This document shows, one piece after another, positions 51,616-60,760 of a stretch of DNA of 64,000 bases (position 1 is its first letter; every line of letters starts with the position of its first letter). The position numbers and the translations under genes were made by a program. Origin of the DNA: Pigmentiphaga sp. H8. Lineage in GTDB: Bacteria > Pseudomonadota > Gammaproteobacteria > Burkholderiales > Burkholderiaceae_B. The DNA lies in contig NZ_CP033966.1 of NCBI RefSeq assembly GCF_003854895.1, positions 372,001 to 436,000 of the forward strand, given 5' to 3'. The notes under the pieces were generated by a model, which saw only the letters and a list, made by a program, of their open reading frames with translations, made no database searches and was not told where the DNA came from.

Positions 51616-53196
51616 ATGGATTGGACTTTGCCCTACGGCTCGCAGCGCCAGCCGGTGCTGGCCGACAACGTGGTGACCACTTCCCAGCCGCTGGCGGCGC
51701 GGGCCGGCGCATCGATGTTCGATCGCGGCGGCAATGCCGTCGACGCCGCGATCGCCACCGCCGCCGCGCTGACCGCGGTCGAGCCGGTCATGAACGGATT
51801 GGGCGGCGATGCCCAGGTGCTGCTGTGGGACGGCAAGGAAGTCGTTGCCCTGAACGGCACGGGCAGATCGCCCGCGGCCTGGACGCCCGAGCGTTTCGCC
51901 GGGTGCGAGCGCATGCCCAACGAAGGCTGGGAATCGGTGGTGGTGCCGGGCGCGGTGGCCGTCTGGGCCGACCTGAGCGAACGCTACGGCAAGCTGCCGC
52001 TGGATGTCGTGCTCGCCCCCGCGATCCACTATGCGCGCGAAGGCGTTCCGATATCGCCGGCCATCGCGCGCCAATGGCGCATCCATGCCCCGCGCTTGAA
52101 GGACCAGCCTGGCTTCGCGCAGGCCTTTCTACCCGGAGGAAGCATGCCCGAGGCCGGCGAGCGCTTTCGCTTTCCCGAGCTGGCCGCGTCGCTCGAGCGG
52201 ATCGCCGCATCCCGGGGCCGCGACTTCTATGAAGGCGAGATCGCCGGGCGCCTGGTTGCCGACGCCCGCCGCCACGGCGCGGCGCTGACCGCGCAGGACC
52301 TGGCCGACCACCGTTCCCGCTGGGTGCGGCCGCAGTCCATCGACTACCGCGGCCTGCAGGTGCATGAAATGCCGCCGCCATCGCAAGGGCTGGCGGTGCA
52401 GATGGCGCTGGGCATCCTGCGCCACTTCGACCTTGGACCGTCGCAGGACGCCGCGCTGCGTGCGCACCTGCAGATCGAAGCGATGAAGATCGCCTTCGCC
52501 GACATCTATGGACATGTGGCCGATCCCGCCATGATGCGGATGGATCCGGCGCAACTGCTCGCCCCCGCCTACCTGGCCGGGCGCGCACGCGGCATCGATC
52601 CGCGCCGGGCGGGCCGGCACGAGGCGTGCGACATACCGCGCCATTCCACCGTCTACCTCGCCGCCGCCGACCGGGGAGGCATGGTGGTCTCCTTCATCCA
52701 GTCCAATTTCCAGGGCTTCGGCTCGGGCGTGGTGGTGCCGGGCACTGGCGTCAGCCTGCACAATCGGGCCTCGGGCTTCTCCCTGCGCCCGGGCCATCCC
52801 AACCAGGTCGATGGCGCCAAGCAACCCTTCCACACCATCATTCCCGGCCTGTTGCTGCGCGACGGGGCACCGTGGGGGGCCGTGGGCGTGGTCGGCGCCA
52901 ACATGCAGCCGCAAGGACAGATGCAGGTCATCTCGGCGCTGGAGGACCTGGGCCTGAATCCCCAGGCCGCGCTCGACATGCCGCGCTGGCGCGTCGACGA
53001 CGATGGGGAAGGGGTGAGGGTGGAGGCGGCGTTCCCGGCCGACGTCGAGGCCGGGTTGCGCGAGCGTGGGCACCCCGTGACGCGCACGCCGGCCGGGAGC
53101 ATGGAGTTCGGCGGCGGCCAGTGCCTGGTCCGGACAGGAGAGAGCTACGCGGCGGGGTCAGATCCGCGCAGGGACGGGGTGCCGGTGGGGATGTGA
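51616..53196 (+). CDS. Gamma-glutamyltransferase-family protein
   Basis: A 526-residue Ntn-hydrolase. The autoprocessing Thr is in RHSTVYLAAADRGGMVVSFI, and SNFQGFGSGVVVPGTG with NGLGGDAQVLLWDG match the family. There is no signal peptide, whereas classical periplasmic GGT has one; the protein is therefore probably cytoplasmic, as in FoGH/YwrD or polyglutamate-like hydrolases. GGAG precedes ATG 51616. Its 3' end overlaps the convergent ThDP gene by 52 bp. It completes the bug-bug-amidohydrolase operon. Confidence 0.88.
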   Translation: MDWTLPYGSQRQPVLADNVVTTSQPLAARAGASMFDRGGNAVDAAIATAAALTAVEPVMNGLGGDAQVLLWDGKEVVALNGTGRSPAAWTPERFAGCERMPNEGWESVVVPGAVAVWADLSERYGKLPLDVVLAPAIHYAREGVPISPAIARQWRIHAPRLKDQPGFAQAFLPGGSMPEAGERFRFPELAASLERIAASRGRDFYEGEIAGRLVADARRHGAALTAQDLADHRSRWVRPQSIDYRGLQVHEMPPPSQGLAVQMALGILRHFDLGPSQDAALRAHLQIEAMKIAFADIYGHVADPAMMRMDPAQLLAPAYLAGRARGIDPRRAGRHEACDIPRHSTVYLAAADRGGMVVSFIQSNFQGFGSGVVVPGTGVSLHNRASGFSLRPGHPNQVDGAKQPFHTIIPGLLLRDGAPWGAVGVVGANMQPQGQMQVISALEDLGLNPQAALDMPRWRVDDDGEGVRVEAAFPADVEAGLRERGHPVTRTPAGSMEFGGGQCLVRTGESYAAGSDPRRDGVPVGM

Positions 53197-54914
53197 GGGG
53201 TCCCCAGTGCCTGGCTGGTGGCGGGCGCCAGCATCGCTTCGATGACCGCCGGCCGTCCCGCGCGCACGCTGGCCAGGCCCTGCGCCAGGGCCGCGCGCAG
53301 CTCGCGCCGGTCTTCGACGCGGATGGCCAGCGCGTCGCCGGCCGCGGCGGCCAGGTCGGCCAGGCGCGAACCGGCGCTGGCCGCGACCCAGTAGGCGTCG
53401 CCGGCATGGGCCGCGCCCGCGGGGTGGACGAGTTCGGTCGAGACCTTGGGCGAGCGCCAGCCGCTGTTGTTGTAGATGACGGTCAGCATGGGGGCGCCGT
53501 AGGTCCGGGCGACCCAGTAGGCGCTGGCGGGAACGCCGAAGACATAGCAGCCGTCGCCCACCAGGGCGATGACTTCGGCATCCGGGGCCGCCAGCTTCGC
53601 GCCCACGGCGGCGTTGATGCACCAGCCCAGGCCGCTGCCGCCGCTGGCATAGAAGCTGCCGGGGCGGTTCATGCGCAGCGTCGAGGCAATGGCGTACGCG
53701 TTCGAGGGTTCTTCGCACAGGACGATGCTGCGTTCGTGCAGCAGTTCCTTCACGGCCAGCGTCACTTCCTGCGCCGTCAGCGGGCCGCTGGCGGGCGCGG
53801 CGCCGGCGGCGGCCGGCGATCGTGTCCGGATCCACGCCAGCCGTTCCTGCTTCAACGCGGCATCCACCGGTAGGCCGGCCCGCAGAAGCTGGTCGAGCGC
53901 CACGCCGCTGTCGGCCAGGTGGCGCTCGTGCGCTTCGAAGTGCCAGGCGCCCAGGGTGGGCTTGACCGGGTCCGCATCGATGTGGATGACGCGGGCGTCC
54001 GGAGCCGGTCCGGTGTTGCGGGGCAGCCAGGGCACGTCGACGTCGAGCAGCACGATGGCGTCGGCCTCGTCGACGAGCCAGTCGCGCCGGTACCCCAGGT
54101 GGCAGGCGTGGTCGCCGGGGAAGTTCATGTACTGCGGGCCGACCTCCACCACGCCCAGGCCGTACTTGTCGCACAGGGCAACCAGTTTCCCGGCCGTGGC
54201 CGGATCGCGTCCGGCATAGGTGGTGATGAGCAGGGGCCGGCGGGCGCCGGCCAGCAGCGCATGCAGGTTCTCGACCGCCTCCGGCGCGAGCGCGGCCTTG
54301 CCCACGGGGCCGCGCAGCCCGGGGTCCGGCGCGGCGGCGGGGGCGGCGGCGTCCCAGACCTCGCGTGCGCCGGTCAGGTAGACGGGGCCCTGCGGCTCCG
54401 AGGCGGCGAGCTGGTGCGCGCGCAGCAGGGTCGCCTCGGTGGTGGCCGGATCCCGCAGTTCGTACAGCCACTTCATGAACGGCGCCACGAGATCGTGCTG
54501 ACGCGTGGTGTCCTGGATGTAGTGGATGTATTCGGTGCGCGAACCCGTCCGCGCCGCGTCCTCGGACACGGGCGACAGCCCCGCGACCACGATGACCGGC
54601 ACGCGTCCGCGGCAGGCGTTGTGCACGCTGCCCCCCAGGTTCTGGGTGCCCACGTCCACGTGCACCAGCACGAGCTGGGCGCGGCGCGTCAGCATGGCAT
54701 GGCCGTGGGCCGCGCTCAGAGCGGTCATCTCGTGCGGGCAGACGATGACCCGCGGCGCCGGCTCGCCGGCCTCGCGCAGGCGCGCCAGCGCCTCGATGAA
54801 GGCCGGATGGTCGCTGCCCAGGTTGGCGAAGATGTATTCGATGCCCAGGCGGGAGGCAAGGCGGATGAGGCGTTCTGCGGCCGAGGGATGGACCGCGCTT
54901 TCTTTCAAGGCCAT
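53145..54914 (-). CDS. ThDP-dependent enzyme, acetolactate-synthase/decarboxylase-like (second copy)
   Basis: A 589-residue paralogue of the enzyme at 6302-8005. Glu62 (CPHEMTALSAAHG) activates ThDP and the cofactor motif GDG...NN starts at residue 453. The middle domain keeps the fold but not the FAD-binding signature of true acetolactate synthase. It stands alone, with a 259-bp upstream gap and no regulator directly beside it. A 2-oxo acid decarboxylase or carboligase role is likely; the substrate is open. Confidence 0.85.
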   Translation of the reverse strand: MALKESAVHPSAAERLIRLASRLGIEYIFANLGSDHPAFIEALARLREAGEPAPRVIVCPHEMTALSAAHGHAMLTRRAQLVLVHVDVGTQNLGGSVHNACRGRVPVIVVAGLSPVSEDAARTGSRTEYIHYIQDTTRQHDLVAPFMKWLYELRDPATTEATLLRAHQLAASEPQGPVYLTGAREVWDAAAPAAAPDPGLRGPVGKAALAPEAVENLHALLAGARRPLLITTYAGRDPATAGKLVALCDKYGLGVVEVGPQYMNFPGDHACHLGYRRDWLVDEADAIVLLDVDVPWLPRNTGPAPDARVIHIDADPVKPTLGAWHFEAHERHLADSGVALDQLLRAGLPVDAALKQERLAWIRTRSPAAAGAAPASGPLTAQEVTLAVKELLHERSIVLCEEPSNAYAIASTLRMNRPGSFYASGGSGLGWCINAAVGAKLAAPDAEVIALVGDGCYVFGVPASAYWVARTYGAPMLTVIYNNSGWRSPKVSTELVHPAGAAHAGDAYWVAASAGSRLADLAAAAGDALAIRVEDRRELRAALAQGLASVRAGRPAVIEAMLAPATSQALGTPHIPTGTPSLRGSDPAA

Positions 54915-54978
54915 CGGAGTTTCCGGGAGTGGAGGTCGGCCGCCACCTTAGCCGCGTCCCGGGGCTGCCTGCCATCCC

Positions 54979-55070
54979 CGAACGCTAATGCGCGGCATGC
55001 GCGAACGCTATGCCCGGCCGCTCCGTGTCCACCGGCGAATCATGCATATTGTGCATGCCGGGCATTAGCG
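54979..55070. repeat. Short repeats in the gap before the ThDP and monooxygenase genes
   Basis: CGAACGCT occurs at 54979 and 55002, each followed by (A)ATGC. CGCTAATGC (54984-54992) reappears inverted as GCATTAGCG (55062-55070). ATGCATATTGTGCAT (55042-55056) is an additional dyad. The 259-bp gap lies between two divergent genes, so these are operator candidates. Confidence 0.45.
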
Positions 55071-55173
55071 GCACGTTCTCGACGCGGGTACGAGCCCTTC
55101 GTATGGTGGCGACAGGACGCCGGCTCCGCGATTCGGAGCGCGGCGATGTTCATCGATCAGCCATACATTCATC

Positions 55174-56382
55174 ATGACATCAGAAACTCAGGTAGTGATC
55201 GTTGGGGCCGGCCCGGTGGGCCTGGTGACCGCGCTGGCGCTGGCGCGGTCGGGAGTCGAGGTGGTGGTGCTGGAGGCGCTGCGGGAACTGCCCCGCGAGC
55301 AGCGCGGCGCGGCCTTCCATCCTCCCACGCTGGAAATGCTCGAACCCTTGGGGATCACGGACGACCTGCTGCCGCTGGGCCTGCGCATCCCGGTCTGGCA
55401 GATACGGGACAAGGAAGAGGGCGTCGTCGCCGAGTTCGATCTCGGCATGCTGGCCGGGGAAACCCGCTACCCCTATCGGTTCCACCTGCCCCAGCATCAT
55501 CTGGCCGCCGACGTGCTGGCCAAGCTCGAGCGGGAGCCGCGCGCGGCGGTCGTGTTCGGCGCGAGCGTCGAGGAAGTGAAACAGGACGGGGAACGCGTCG
55601 AGGTCCGGTACGCCGATGCCGACGGACGGTTCGAGACGATCGCCGCCCGCTGGGTGGTGGGATGCGACGGCGCCCGCAGCGCGGTCAGGAAGAGCAGCGG
55701 CATCGACTACGAGGGCTTCACGTGGCCGGAACGCTTCCTGGTCACCAACGTCGACGAAGACCTTGCCGCCGAGGGCTTTGCCGAGACCTCGTACGTGGCC
55801 GACCCGGACAAGTGGGCCGTCATCCTGCGGCTGGCCGATCCCCGGGTCGGGAACCTGTGGCGCATCGCCATGCCGTCCGATCCCGACCTGCCCGAAGAGG
55901 AGGTGCTGGCCGAGGACTATGCGCAGGACATGCTGCGCGAGGTGCTGGGCCGGGAGCGCAACTGCAAGCTGGTCTACCAGAGCACCTACCGCGTCCATCA
56001 GCGCGTGGCCTCCAGCTTTCGCAACGGGCGCGTGCTGCTGGCGGGCGACGCGGCCCACATCAACAATCCCATAGGCGGATTCGGATTGAACGGCGGCGTG
56101 CACGACGCGATCAATCTGTCGGAGAAGCTGGCCGCCGTTTGCACGGGGGCCGACTGCGCGCTGCTCGATCTCTACGACCGCCAGCGCCGGCACGTGGCGG
56201 TCGAGAACGTGCAGCGCCAGAGCATACGCAACAAGCGGCTCATGCAGGAGCGCGATCCCGGCGTGCGCCGGCAGAACATCGACGAGCTGCGCACGGTGGT
56301 CCGCGATCCGGAGCTGGCGAAGTCCTACCTGCGCGACAGTTCCATGATCAGTTCGGTGGCGCAGGCCGCCGCGATCCGCTGA
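55174..56382 (+). CDS. FAD-dependent aromatic monooxygenase (group A), second copy
   Basis: A 402-residue paralogue of the gene at 25812. GAGPVGL near residue 11, VVGCDGARSAVRK and LAGDAAHINNPIGGFGLNGG are the three flavin-hydroxylase motifs. The product of such an enzyme in this cluster would be a para-diphenol such as hydroquinone, because a LinE-type dioxygenase and maleylacetate reductase lie downstream. An ALDH gene follows after 21 bp. The start ATG has no obvious ribosome site. Substrate could be 4-hydroxybenzoate (1-hydroxylation), 4-aminophenol or a 4-alkylphenol. Confidence 0.88.
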   Translation: MTSETQVVIVGAGPVGLVTALALARSGVEVVVLEALRELPREQRGAAFHPPTLEMLEPLGITDDLLPLGLRIPVWQIRDKEEGVVAEFDLGMLAGETRYPYRFHLPQHHLAADVLAKLEREPRAAVVFGASVEEVKQDGERVEVRYADADGRFETIAARWVVGCDGARSAVRKSSGIDYEGFTWPERFLVTNVDEDLAAEGFAETSYVADPDKWAVILRLADPRVGNLWRIAMPSDPDLPEEEVLAEDYAQDMLREVLGRERNCKLVYQSTYRVHQRVASSFRNGRVLLAGDAAHINNPIGGFGLNGGVHDAINLSEKLAAVCTGADCALLDLYDRQRRHVAVENVQRQSIRNKRLMQERDPGVRRQNIDELRTVVRDPELAKSYLRDSSMISSVAQAAAIR

Positions 56383-56403
56383 CCCTTGCCGATGGAGACG
56401 ACG

Positions 56404-57870
56404 ATGGCTACTCCCGTCATATCCGCCTTCCTGGATGGAAGGCATGTTTCACGCCCCGAACTGCGCCGCTTCGAGAAGCGCGACCCCGCCACCGATGCCT
56501 TGATTGCCGAGGTCGAGGAGTCCGACGCCGGACTGGTGGACGAAGCGGTGCAAGCCGCCAGGCGGGCGGCGCGCGGCATCGCGGCTGCCGCTTCCTCAGA
56601 CCAGCGGGCGGACTGGCTGCTGAAGATCGCGGGCGCCATCCGGGGGCGGTTCGACGCCTTCGTCGATGCCGAGGTGCGCGACACCGGCAAGCCCCTGTCC
56701 ATGGTCCGCGGCGTCGAGATCCCGCGCGCCATCGCCACCTTCGAGATCTTCGCGGAACTGCTCAGGACGCATCGGGACGACGTGGTGGTCACGGCCCTGC
56801 CGGAAGGCAGGCGCGCCGTCAACATGACCACGCGCCTGCCGCATGGCGTGGTGGCCATCATCTGCCCCTGGAACTTCCCGCTGGTGCTGGCCGTCTGGAA
56901 GATCGCCCCGGCGCTGGCCTGCGGCAACGCCGTGGTGGTCAAGCCTTCCGAGGAAACGCCTTCCTCGGTGGCGCTGCTGGCCCGGGTCATCGAAGAGATT
57001 GAACTGCCCAGGGGCCTCTTCAATGTCGTCTACGGCTTCGGCCAGGATTCGGCGGGCGCCCTGCTGGCCGCGCATCCCGGCGTGAACGCGCTGACGTTCA
57101 CGGGCGAGACCCGGACGGGCGAGGCGATCATGGCGGCCGCGGCGCGCGGCGTCCGGCCGGTGTCGCTGGAACTGGGCGGCAAGAACGCCGCCATCGTCTT
57201 CGGATCGGCCGAGCTCGACGCCGTGATCGAGGGGTCGGCGCGGTCCGCTTTCCTGAACTCGGGGCAGGTGTGCTTCGGCACCGAACGCATCTACGTGCAC
57301 CGGCCGCTGTTCGAGCGATTCGTCGACGGCCTGTCGGCGCGGGCCGCCGCGCTGCGGATGGGCGATCCGCTGGATCCCGGCACGACCATGGGGCCGCTGA
57401 TCAGCCGCCGCCACCGCGACAAGGTATTGCGGGCCTGCGCCGTGGCGCGCGACGAAGGCGCGACCGTGCACGCCGGTGGCCAGGCCCCGTCCATGTCCGG
57501 CCGTCTGGCCGAGGGGGCATGGATGGCGCCGACGATCTGGACCGGGCTGGACGAGTCGTCCGCCATCGTCCGGCACGAGGTGTTCGGTCCCTGCTGCCAC
57601 ATCGCGCCTTTCGACGACGAGGACGAGGCGGTGCACCTGGCCAACGACAGCGAATACGGCCTGGCGGCGGCCCTGTGGTCGCGCGATCACGCGCAGGCGC
57701 TGCGCGTGTCCGCCCGCCTGCGCGCGGGCGTGGTCTGGGTCAACGCCTGGGGGATACGCGACCTGCGCACGCCCTTCGGGGGCCTGGGGCGATCGGGCAT
57801 AGGCCGCGAGGGCGGGCTGGCCTCGCTGGACTTCTACAGCCAGCAGCGCAATGTATGTTCGCTGGTGTGA
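56404..57870 (+). CDS. 2-/4-hydroxymuconic-semialdehyde-type aldehyde dehydrogenase
   Basis: A 488-residue NAD-dependent ALDH. Glu256 (SLELGGKNAAI) and Cys290 (NSGQVCFGTERI) are the catalytic pair, and CPWNFPL holds the oxyanion Asn. GQVCFGTERIYV and the C-terminal GRSGIGREGG match XylG/NahI/DmpC-type dehydrogenases. In this cluster it most likely oxidises 4-hydroxymuconic semialdehyde to maleylacetate. GGAG precedes ATG 56404. It is 21 bp after the monooxygenase gene. Confidence 0.9.
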   Translation: MATPVISAFLDGRHVSRPELRRFEKRDPATDALIAEVEESDAGLVDEAVQAARRAARGIAAAASSDQRADWLLKIAGAIRGRFDAFVDAEVRDTGKPLSMVRGVEIPRAIATFEIFAELLRTHRDDVVVTALPEGRRAVNMTTRLPHGVVAIICPWNFPLVLAVWKIAPALACGNAVVVKPSEETPSSVALLARVIEEIELPRGLFNVVYGFGQDSAGALLAAHPGVNALTFTGETRTGEAIMAAAARGVRPVSLELGGKNAAIVFGSAELDAVIEGSARSAFLNSGQVCFGTERIYVHRPLFERFVDGLSARAAALRMGDPLDPGTTMGPLISRRHRDKVLRACAVARDEGATVHAGGQAPSMSGRLAEGAWMAPTIWTGLDESSAIVRHEVFGPCCHIAPFDDEDEAVHLANDSEYGLAAALWSRDHAQALRVSARLRAGVVWVNAWGIRDLRTPFGGLGRSGIGREGGLASLDFYSQQRNVCSLV

Positions 57871-57879
57871 GGGGGAGCG

Positions 57880-58779
57880 CTAGCGATCGTTGAACGCTTC
57901 CCGGACCTGGTTGCGGAACCACTGGTTGGCCAGGTCCTTGTGGAAGCGCTCATGCCAGAACAGCTTGACGTCGAAGCCCGGGATCTTCACCGGGGGTTCC
58001 AGCACCTGGGCGCCAATGATGCGGGCGGCGGTGGTGCCCGCGCGTCGGGGCATGGTCACGAGCATGTCCGATTGAGGCAGGAAGGTCAGCACGGTGAAGA
58101 AGTTGGGCAGGCACAGGACGATGCGCGCGGGGTCGAGCATGTCGCGCAGGAATTTCTCCAGGCCGTCGTAGCCCGGCGGCAAGGGCGAGATGAGCGCGTG
58201 CGAGGCCGACAGGTATTGCTGGACGGTCAGCGTTTCCCGGATCTCGGGGTGGTCGCCGCGAGCCAGGCAGACATAGTCGGAGTGGTAGATGCCGGTCTGG
58301 TAGAAGCCGGTGCCGAATTCCGAGAGGTTACCGAAGGCGAGATCCACCTCGCCGCTTTCCAGCGCCTCGTCCATGCCCTTGGGCCGCATCGGCAGGGCGC
58401 GCACCCGCAGGTTGGGGCTGTGCGGCCGGAAGCGGGCCATCAGGCTGGGGACCAGGATGGCGGCGGCGAAATCGGTGGCGAAGAAGCTGAAGGTGCGCGA
58501 GGAGGTACAGGGGTCGAAGGTCCTGGGCGGCTCGAAGCGCTGGCTGACGATGCCCAGCACTTCGCCCACGCTGGATGCCAGCGACAACGCGCGGGGCGTG
58601 GGCATCATGCCTTCGGATGTACGGACGAACAACTGGTCGCCGAAGTAGTCGCGCAGGCGGCTGAGGGACTGGCTCATGACCGGCTGGCTCAGGCCCAGGC
58701 TTTCGCCGGCGACGGTCACGCTCTTCTCGCGCAGGATGGCGTCGAATACGGCTAGCAATCGGAGATCGAGGGAGCGCAC
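57880..58779 (-). CDS. LysR-family regulator, NodD/NahR-like
   Basis: A 299-residue regulator. SLDLRLLAVFDAILREKSVT, GLSQPVMSQSLSRLRDYFG and DQLFVRTSEGMMPTPRA are typical of the NodD/NahR/LinR branch, which responds to aromatic inducers. GTG 58779 was chosen because GGAGGA lies six bases upstream; a GTG at 58806 would add nine residues. It is convergent with the ALDH gene and upstream of the bug-hydrolase-dioxygenase genes on the same strand end, making it the likely regulator of the ring-cleavage cluster. Confidence 0.9.
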   Translation of the reverse strand: MRSLDLRLLAVFDAILREKSVTVAGESLGLSQPVMSQSLSRLRDYFGDQLFVRTSEGMMPTPRALSLASSVGEVLGIVSQRFEPPRTFDPCTSSRTFSFFATDFAAAILVPSLMARFRPHSPNLRVRALPMRPKGMDEALESGEVDLAFGNLSEFGTGFYQTGIYHSDYVCLARGDHPEIRETLTVQQYLSASHALISPLPPGYDGLEKFLRDMLDPARIVLCLPNFFTVLTFLPQSDMLVTMPRRAGTTAARIIGAQVLEPPVKIPGFDVKLFWHERFHKDLANQWFRNQVREAFNDR

Positions 58780-58874
58780 GCTTGGTCCTCCGGCGGCTCC
58801 CGCCACGGGCGGGAGCCAGGATAGGTCAACGGCCGTTCATTCTGTCCAGCCGGCGCAGGGGCGTCAAGGCGCCG

Positions 58875-59855
58875 CTAGTCGACCGCAGCGCCGGTCTCTT
58901 TCGCGATCCGGGCCCACCGCGCCGTGTCGGCCGAGATGTAGTTCCTGAACTCTTCCGGCGAACTTGGCGCGACGTCGACGTTCAGGGACTGGAAGCGGCG
59001 CTTGACCTCGGGCTGCGCGAGGACCTTGGCGATGCCGGCATTGAGCCGGGCCACGATGGCCGGGGGCGTTCCCGCGGGCGCCACGACGCCCAGCCAGGAC
59101 TTGCTGTCGTAGCCCGGCACGCCGGCCTGGGCGATGGGGGGCAGCTCGGGACGCGCGGCCGAGGGTTTGGCGTTGGTCAGGCCCAGGGCCTTGAGCCGGC
59201 CCGCCTGGATGAATGGGTCCGCCGCGGCGAGATCGGCGAACATCATCTGCACGTTGCCCGTCATGACGTCGTTCAGCCCCGGCACGGTGCCCTTGTACGG
59301 GACGTGGGTGATGCTGACGTGGGCCATCTGCTTGAAATGTTCCGCACCGAGATGATTCGAGGTGCCGGCGCCGGCGGAGGCATAGTTGAGCTGTCCGGAA
59401 TGTTTTTGCGCGTAGCGGATGAGCTCGCCCACGCTGCCGACGGGCAGTGAGGGGGAGACGACCAGGACCTGCGGCACCTCGGCCACCAGCGAGATCGGCG
59501 TGAAATCCCGCTCGGGGTCGTACTTCACCCGTCCCTTGGGATAGACGCTGGGCGCGATGGTCAGGGACGACGCCGCCATCATCAGCGTGTAGCCGTCCGC
59601 GTCGGCGCGCTGCACGTACTCGGATGCGAGCAGCGTACCGGCTCCGGGACGGTTCTCCACGATCACGGGCTGGCCCAGGGAGTCCTTGAGGCGTTCCGCC
59701 AGTACGCGGCTCATGATGTCGGCGATGCCGCCACTGGTGAAGGGGACCACCAGATGCAGCGGCCGGGTGGGATAGGGGGTCGCCTCAGCTGCCGAGACCA
59801 ACGCCGGGGCGAAGAGAAGCAGGCGGGCGAAGGCCCGCGGCAAGCGCGCATGCAT
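58875..59855 (-). CDS. Bug-family solute-binding protein of the ring-cleavage cluster
   Basis: A 326-residue receptor. The signal peptide ends ALVSAAEA about residue 25. PFTSGGIADIMSRVLAERLK and ENRPGAGTLLASEYVQRADA line the pocket; HVPYKGTVPGLNDVMTGNVQ follows. It is the last gene of the minus-strand set VOC dioxygenase - alpha/beta hydrolase - bug. It probably supplies the aromatic ester or acid that the cluster degrades. Confidence 0.9.
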   Translation of the reverse strand: MHARLPRAFARLLLFAPALVSAAEATPYPTRPLHLVVPFTSGGIADIMSRVLAERLKDSLGQPVIVENRPGAGTLLASEYVQRADADGYTLMMAASSLTIAPSVYPKGRVKYDPERDFTPISLVAEVPQVLVVSPSLPVGSVGELIRYAQKHSGQLNYASAGAGTSNHLGAEHFKQMAHVSITHVPYKGTVPGLNDVMTGNVQMMFADLAAADPFIQAGRLKALGLTNAKPSAARPELPPIAQAGVPGYDSKSWLGVVAPAGTPPAIVARLNAGIAKVLAQPEVKRRFQSLNVDVAPSSPEEFRNYISADTARWARIAKETGAAVD

Positions 59856-59930
59856 GGTGTGTCTCCGTTCTGATTATGGGGTCGGCCGCCGGCCGGGCCG
59901 GCGGCCTGGCGGCGGCGCCGGATGCCTGGG

Positions 59931-60719
59931 TCAGGCCGCCAGTTTCTCTTTCTCGCGCGCGGCCGATTCGGCCTGGCTCAGGAAGGATTCGATCGCCGCG
60001 ATGGCCTGCACCGGCGTTTCGATCGAGGGGTAGTGGCCGGCGTCGGCCAGAACCGTAAGGCTGCTGTCGCGGTACCAGCGCAGGCTGGTTTCCCGCGCGG
60101 ACTTCTCGCTCGCGGCGGGGTCGTGCGCGCCCACGATGGCATGGAAGGGTACGGTGCTGCCGTCGACCTCGCGATGGATGTCGGTGGCGGCCGCGTCCGC
60201 GGCATAGGCGGCGAAGGCTTCGGGCTTCATCGTGTTCCAGGAGGCCTCGGCCAGTTGGCGGACCTGCGCGGCGCCATGGCGCTTGCCCGTGCCGTTGTCG
60301 ATGATGGCCGCGCGCTTGGACAGGTCGTGCGCGGCTTCGCTCATCAGGCGCCGGTGGGCGGGATCGCGGGAGGCGCCCTGGGCGTTCAGTCCGGCCAGCG
60401 AGACGATGGAGCGGATGCGCCGCGGCGCGGCTACCGCCAGCATCTGCGCGGCCAGCGCGCCCATCGAATGGCCGAGCACGTGGGCATGCGTCCAGCCCAG
60501 GTAGTCCAGCAGGCGGATGGCGTCGATGACGACTTCGCGCAGGTGGCACAGGCCGGGCAGGGCCCGCGAGGCGCCGTAGCCGCGGTAGTCCATGACGACG
60601 TACTGGCATGCGTCGCCGTCTGCCATCGCAAGCATGGGCTCCAGCGGCCGGGCGCCGAACAGGCCCGGCAGGACCAGCACTTTCCGGGGGCCGGTGCCGA
60701 AGGTGGTGAATGTATTCAT
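59931..60719 (-). CDS. Alpha/beta-hydrolase
   Basis: A 262-residue hydrolase. Nucleophile Ser85 is in VLGHSMGALA, the acid Asp is in VGAHDPAA, and the His in DAGHYPSIET completes the triad. No signal peptide. It lies between the LinE-type dioxygenase and a Bug gene, so it might release a phenol from an ester, as in 4-hydroxyacetophenone breakdown, or hydrolyse a ring-cleavage product. Its ribosome site is weak. Both roles fit and cannot be separated by sequence. Confidence 0.88.
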   Translation of the reverse strand: MNTFTTFGTGPRKVLVLPGLFGARPLEPMLAMADGDACQYVVMDYRGYGASRALPGLCHLREVVIDAIRLLDYLGWTHAHVLGHSMGALAAQMLAVAAPRRIRSIVSLAGLNAQGASRDPAHRRLMSEAAHDLSKRAAIIDNGTGKRHGAAQVRQLAEASWNTMKPEAFAAYAADAAATDIHREVDGSTVPFHAIVGAHDPAASEKSARETSLRWYRDSSLTVLADAGHYPSIETPVQAIAAIESFLSQAESAAREKEKLAA

Positions 60720-60760
60720 GGCGGCGTGTTCCAGAGTGGGGAGCGAGTTCGAGACGCAGC

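Noticed and set aside
53919..57002. 1027-codon plus-strand frame
   Set aside because: It is antisense to the ThDP gene and out of frame with the monooxygenase; no signature seen.
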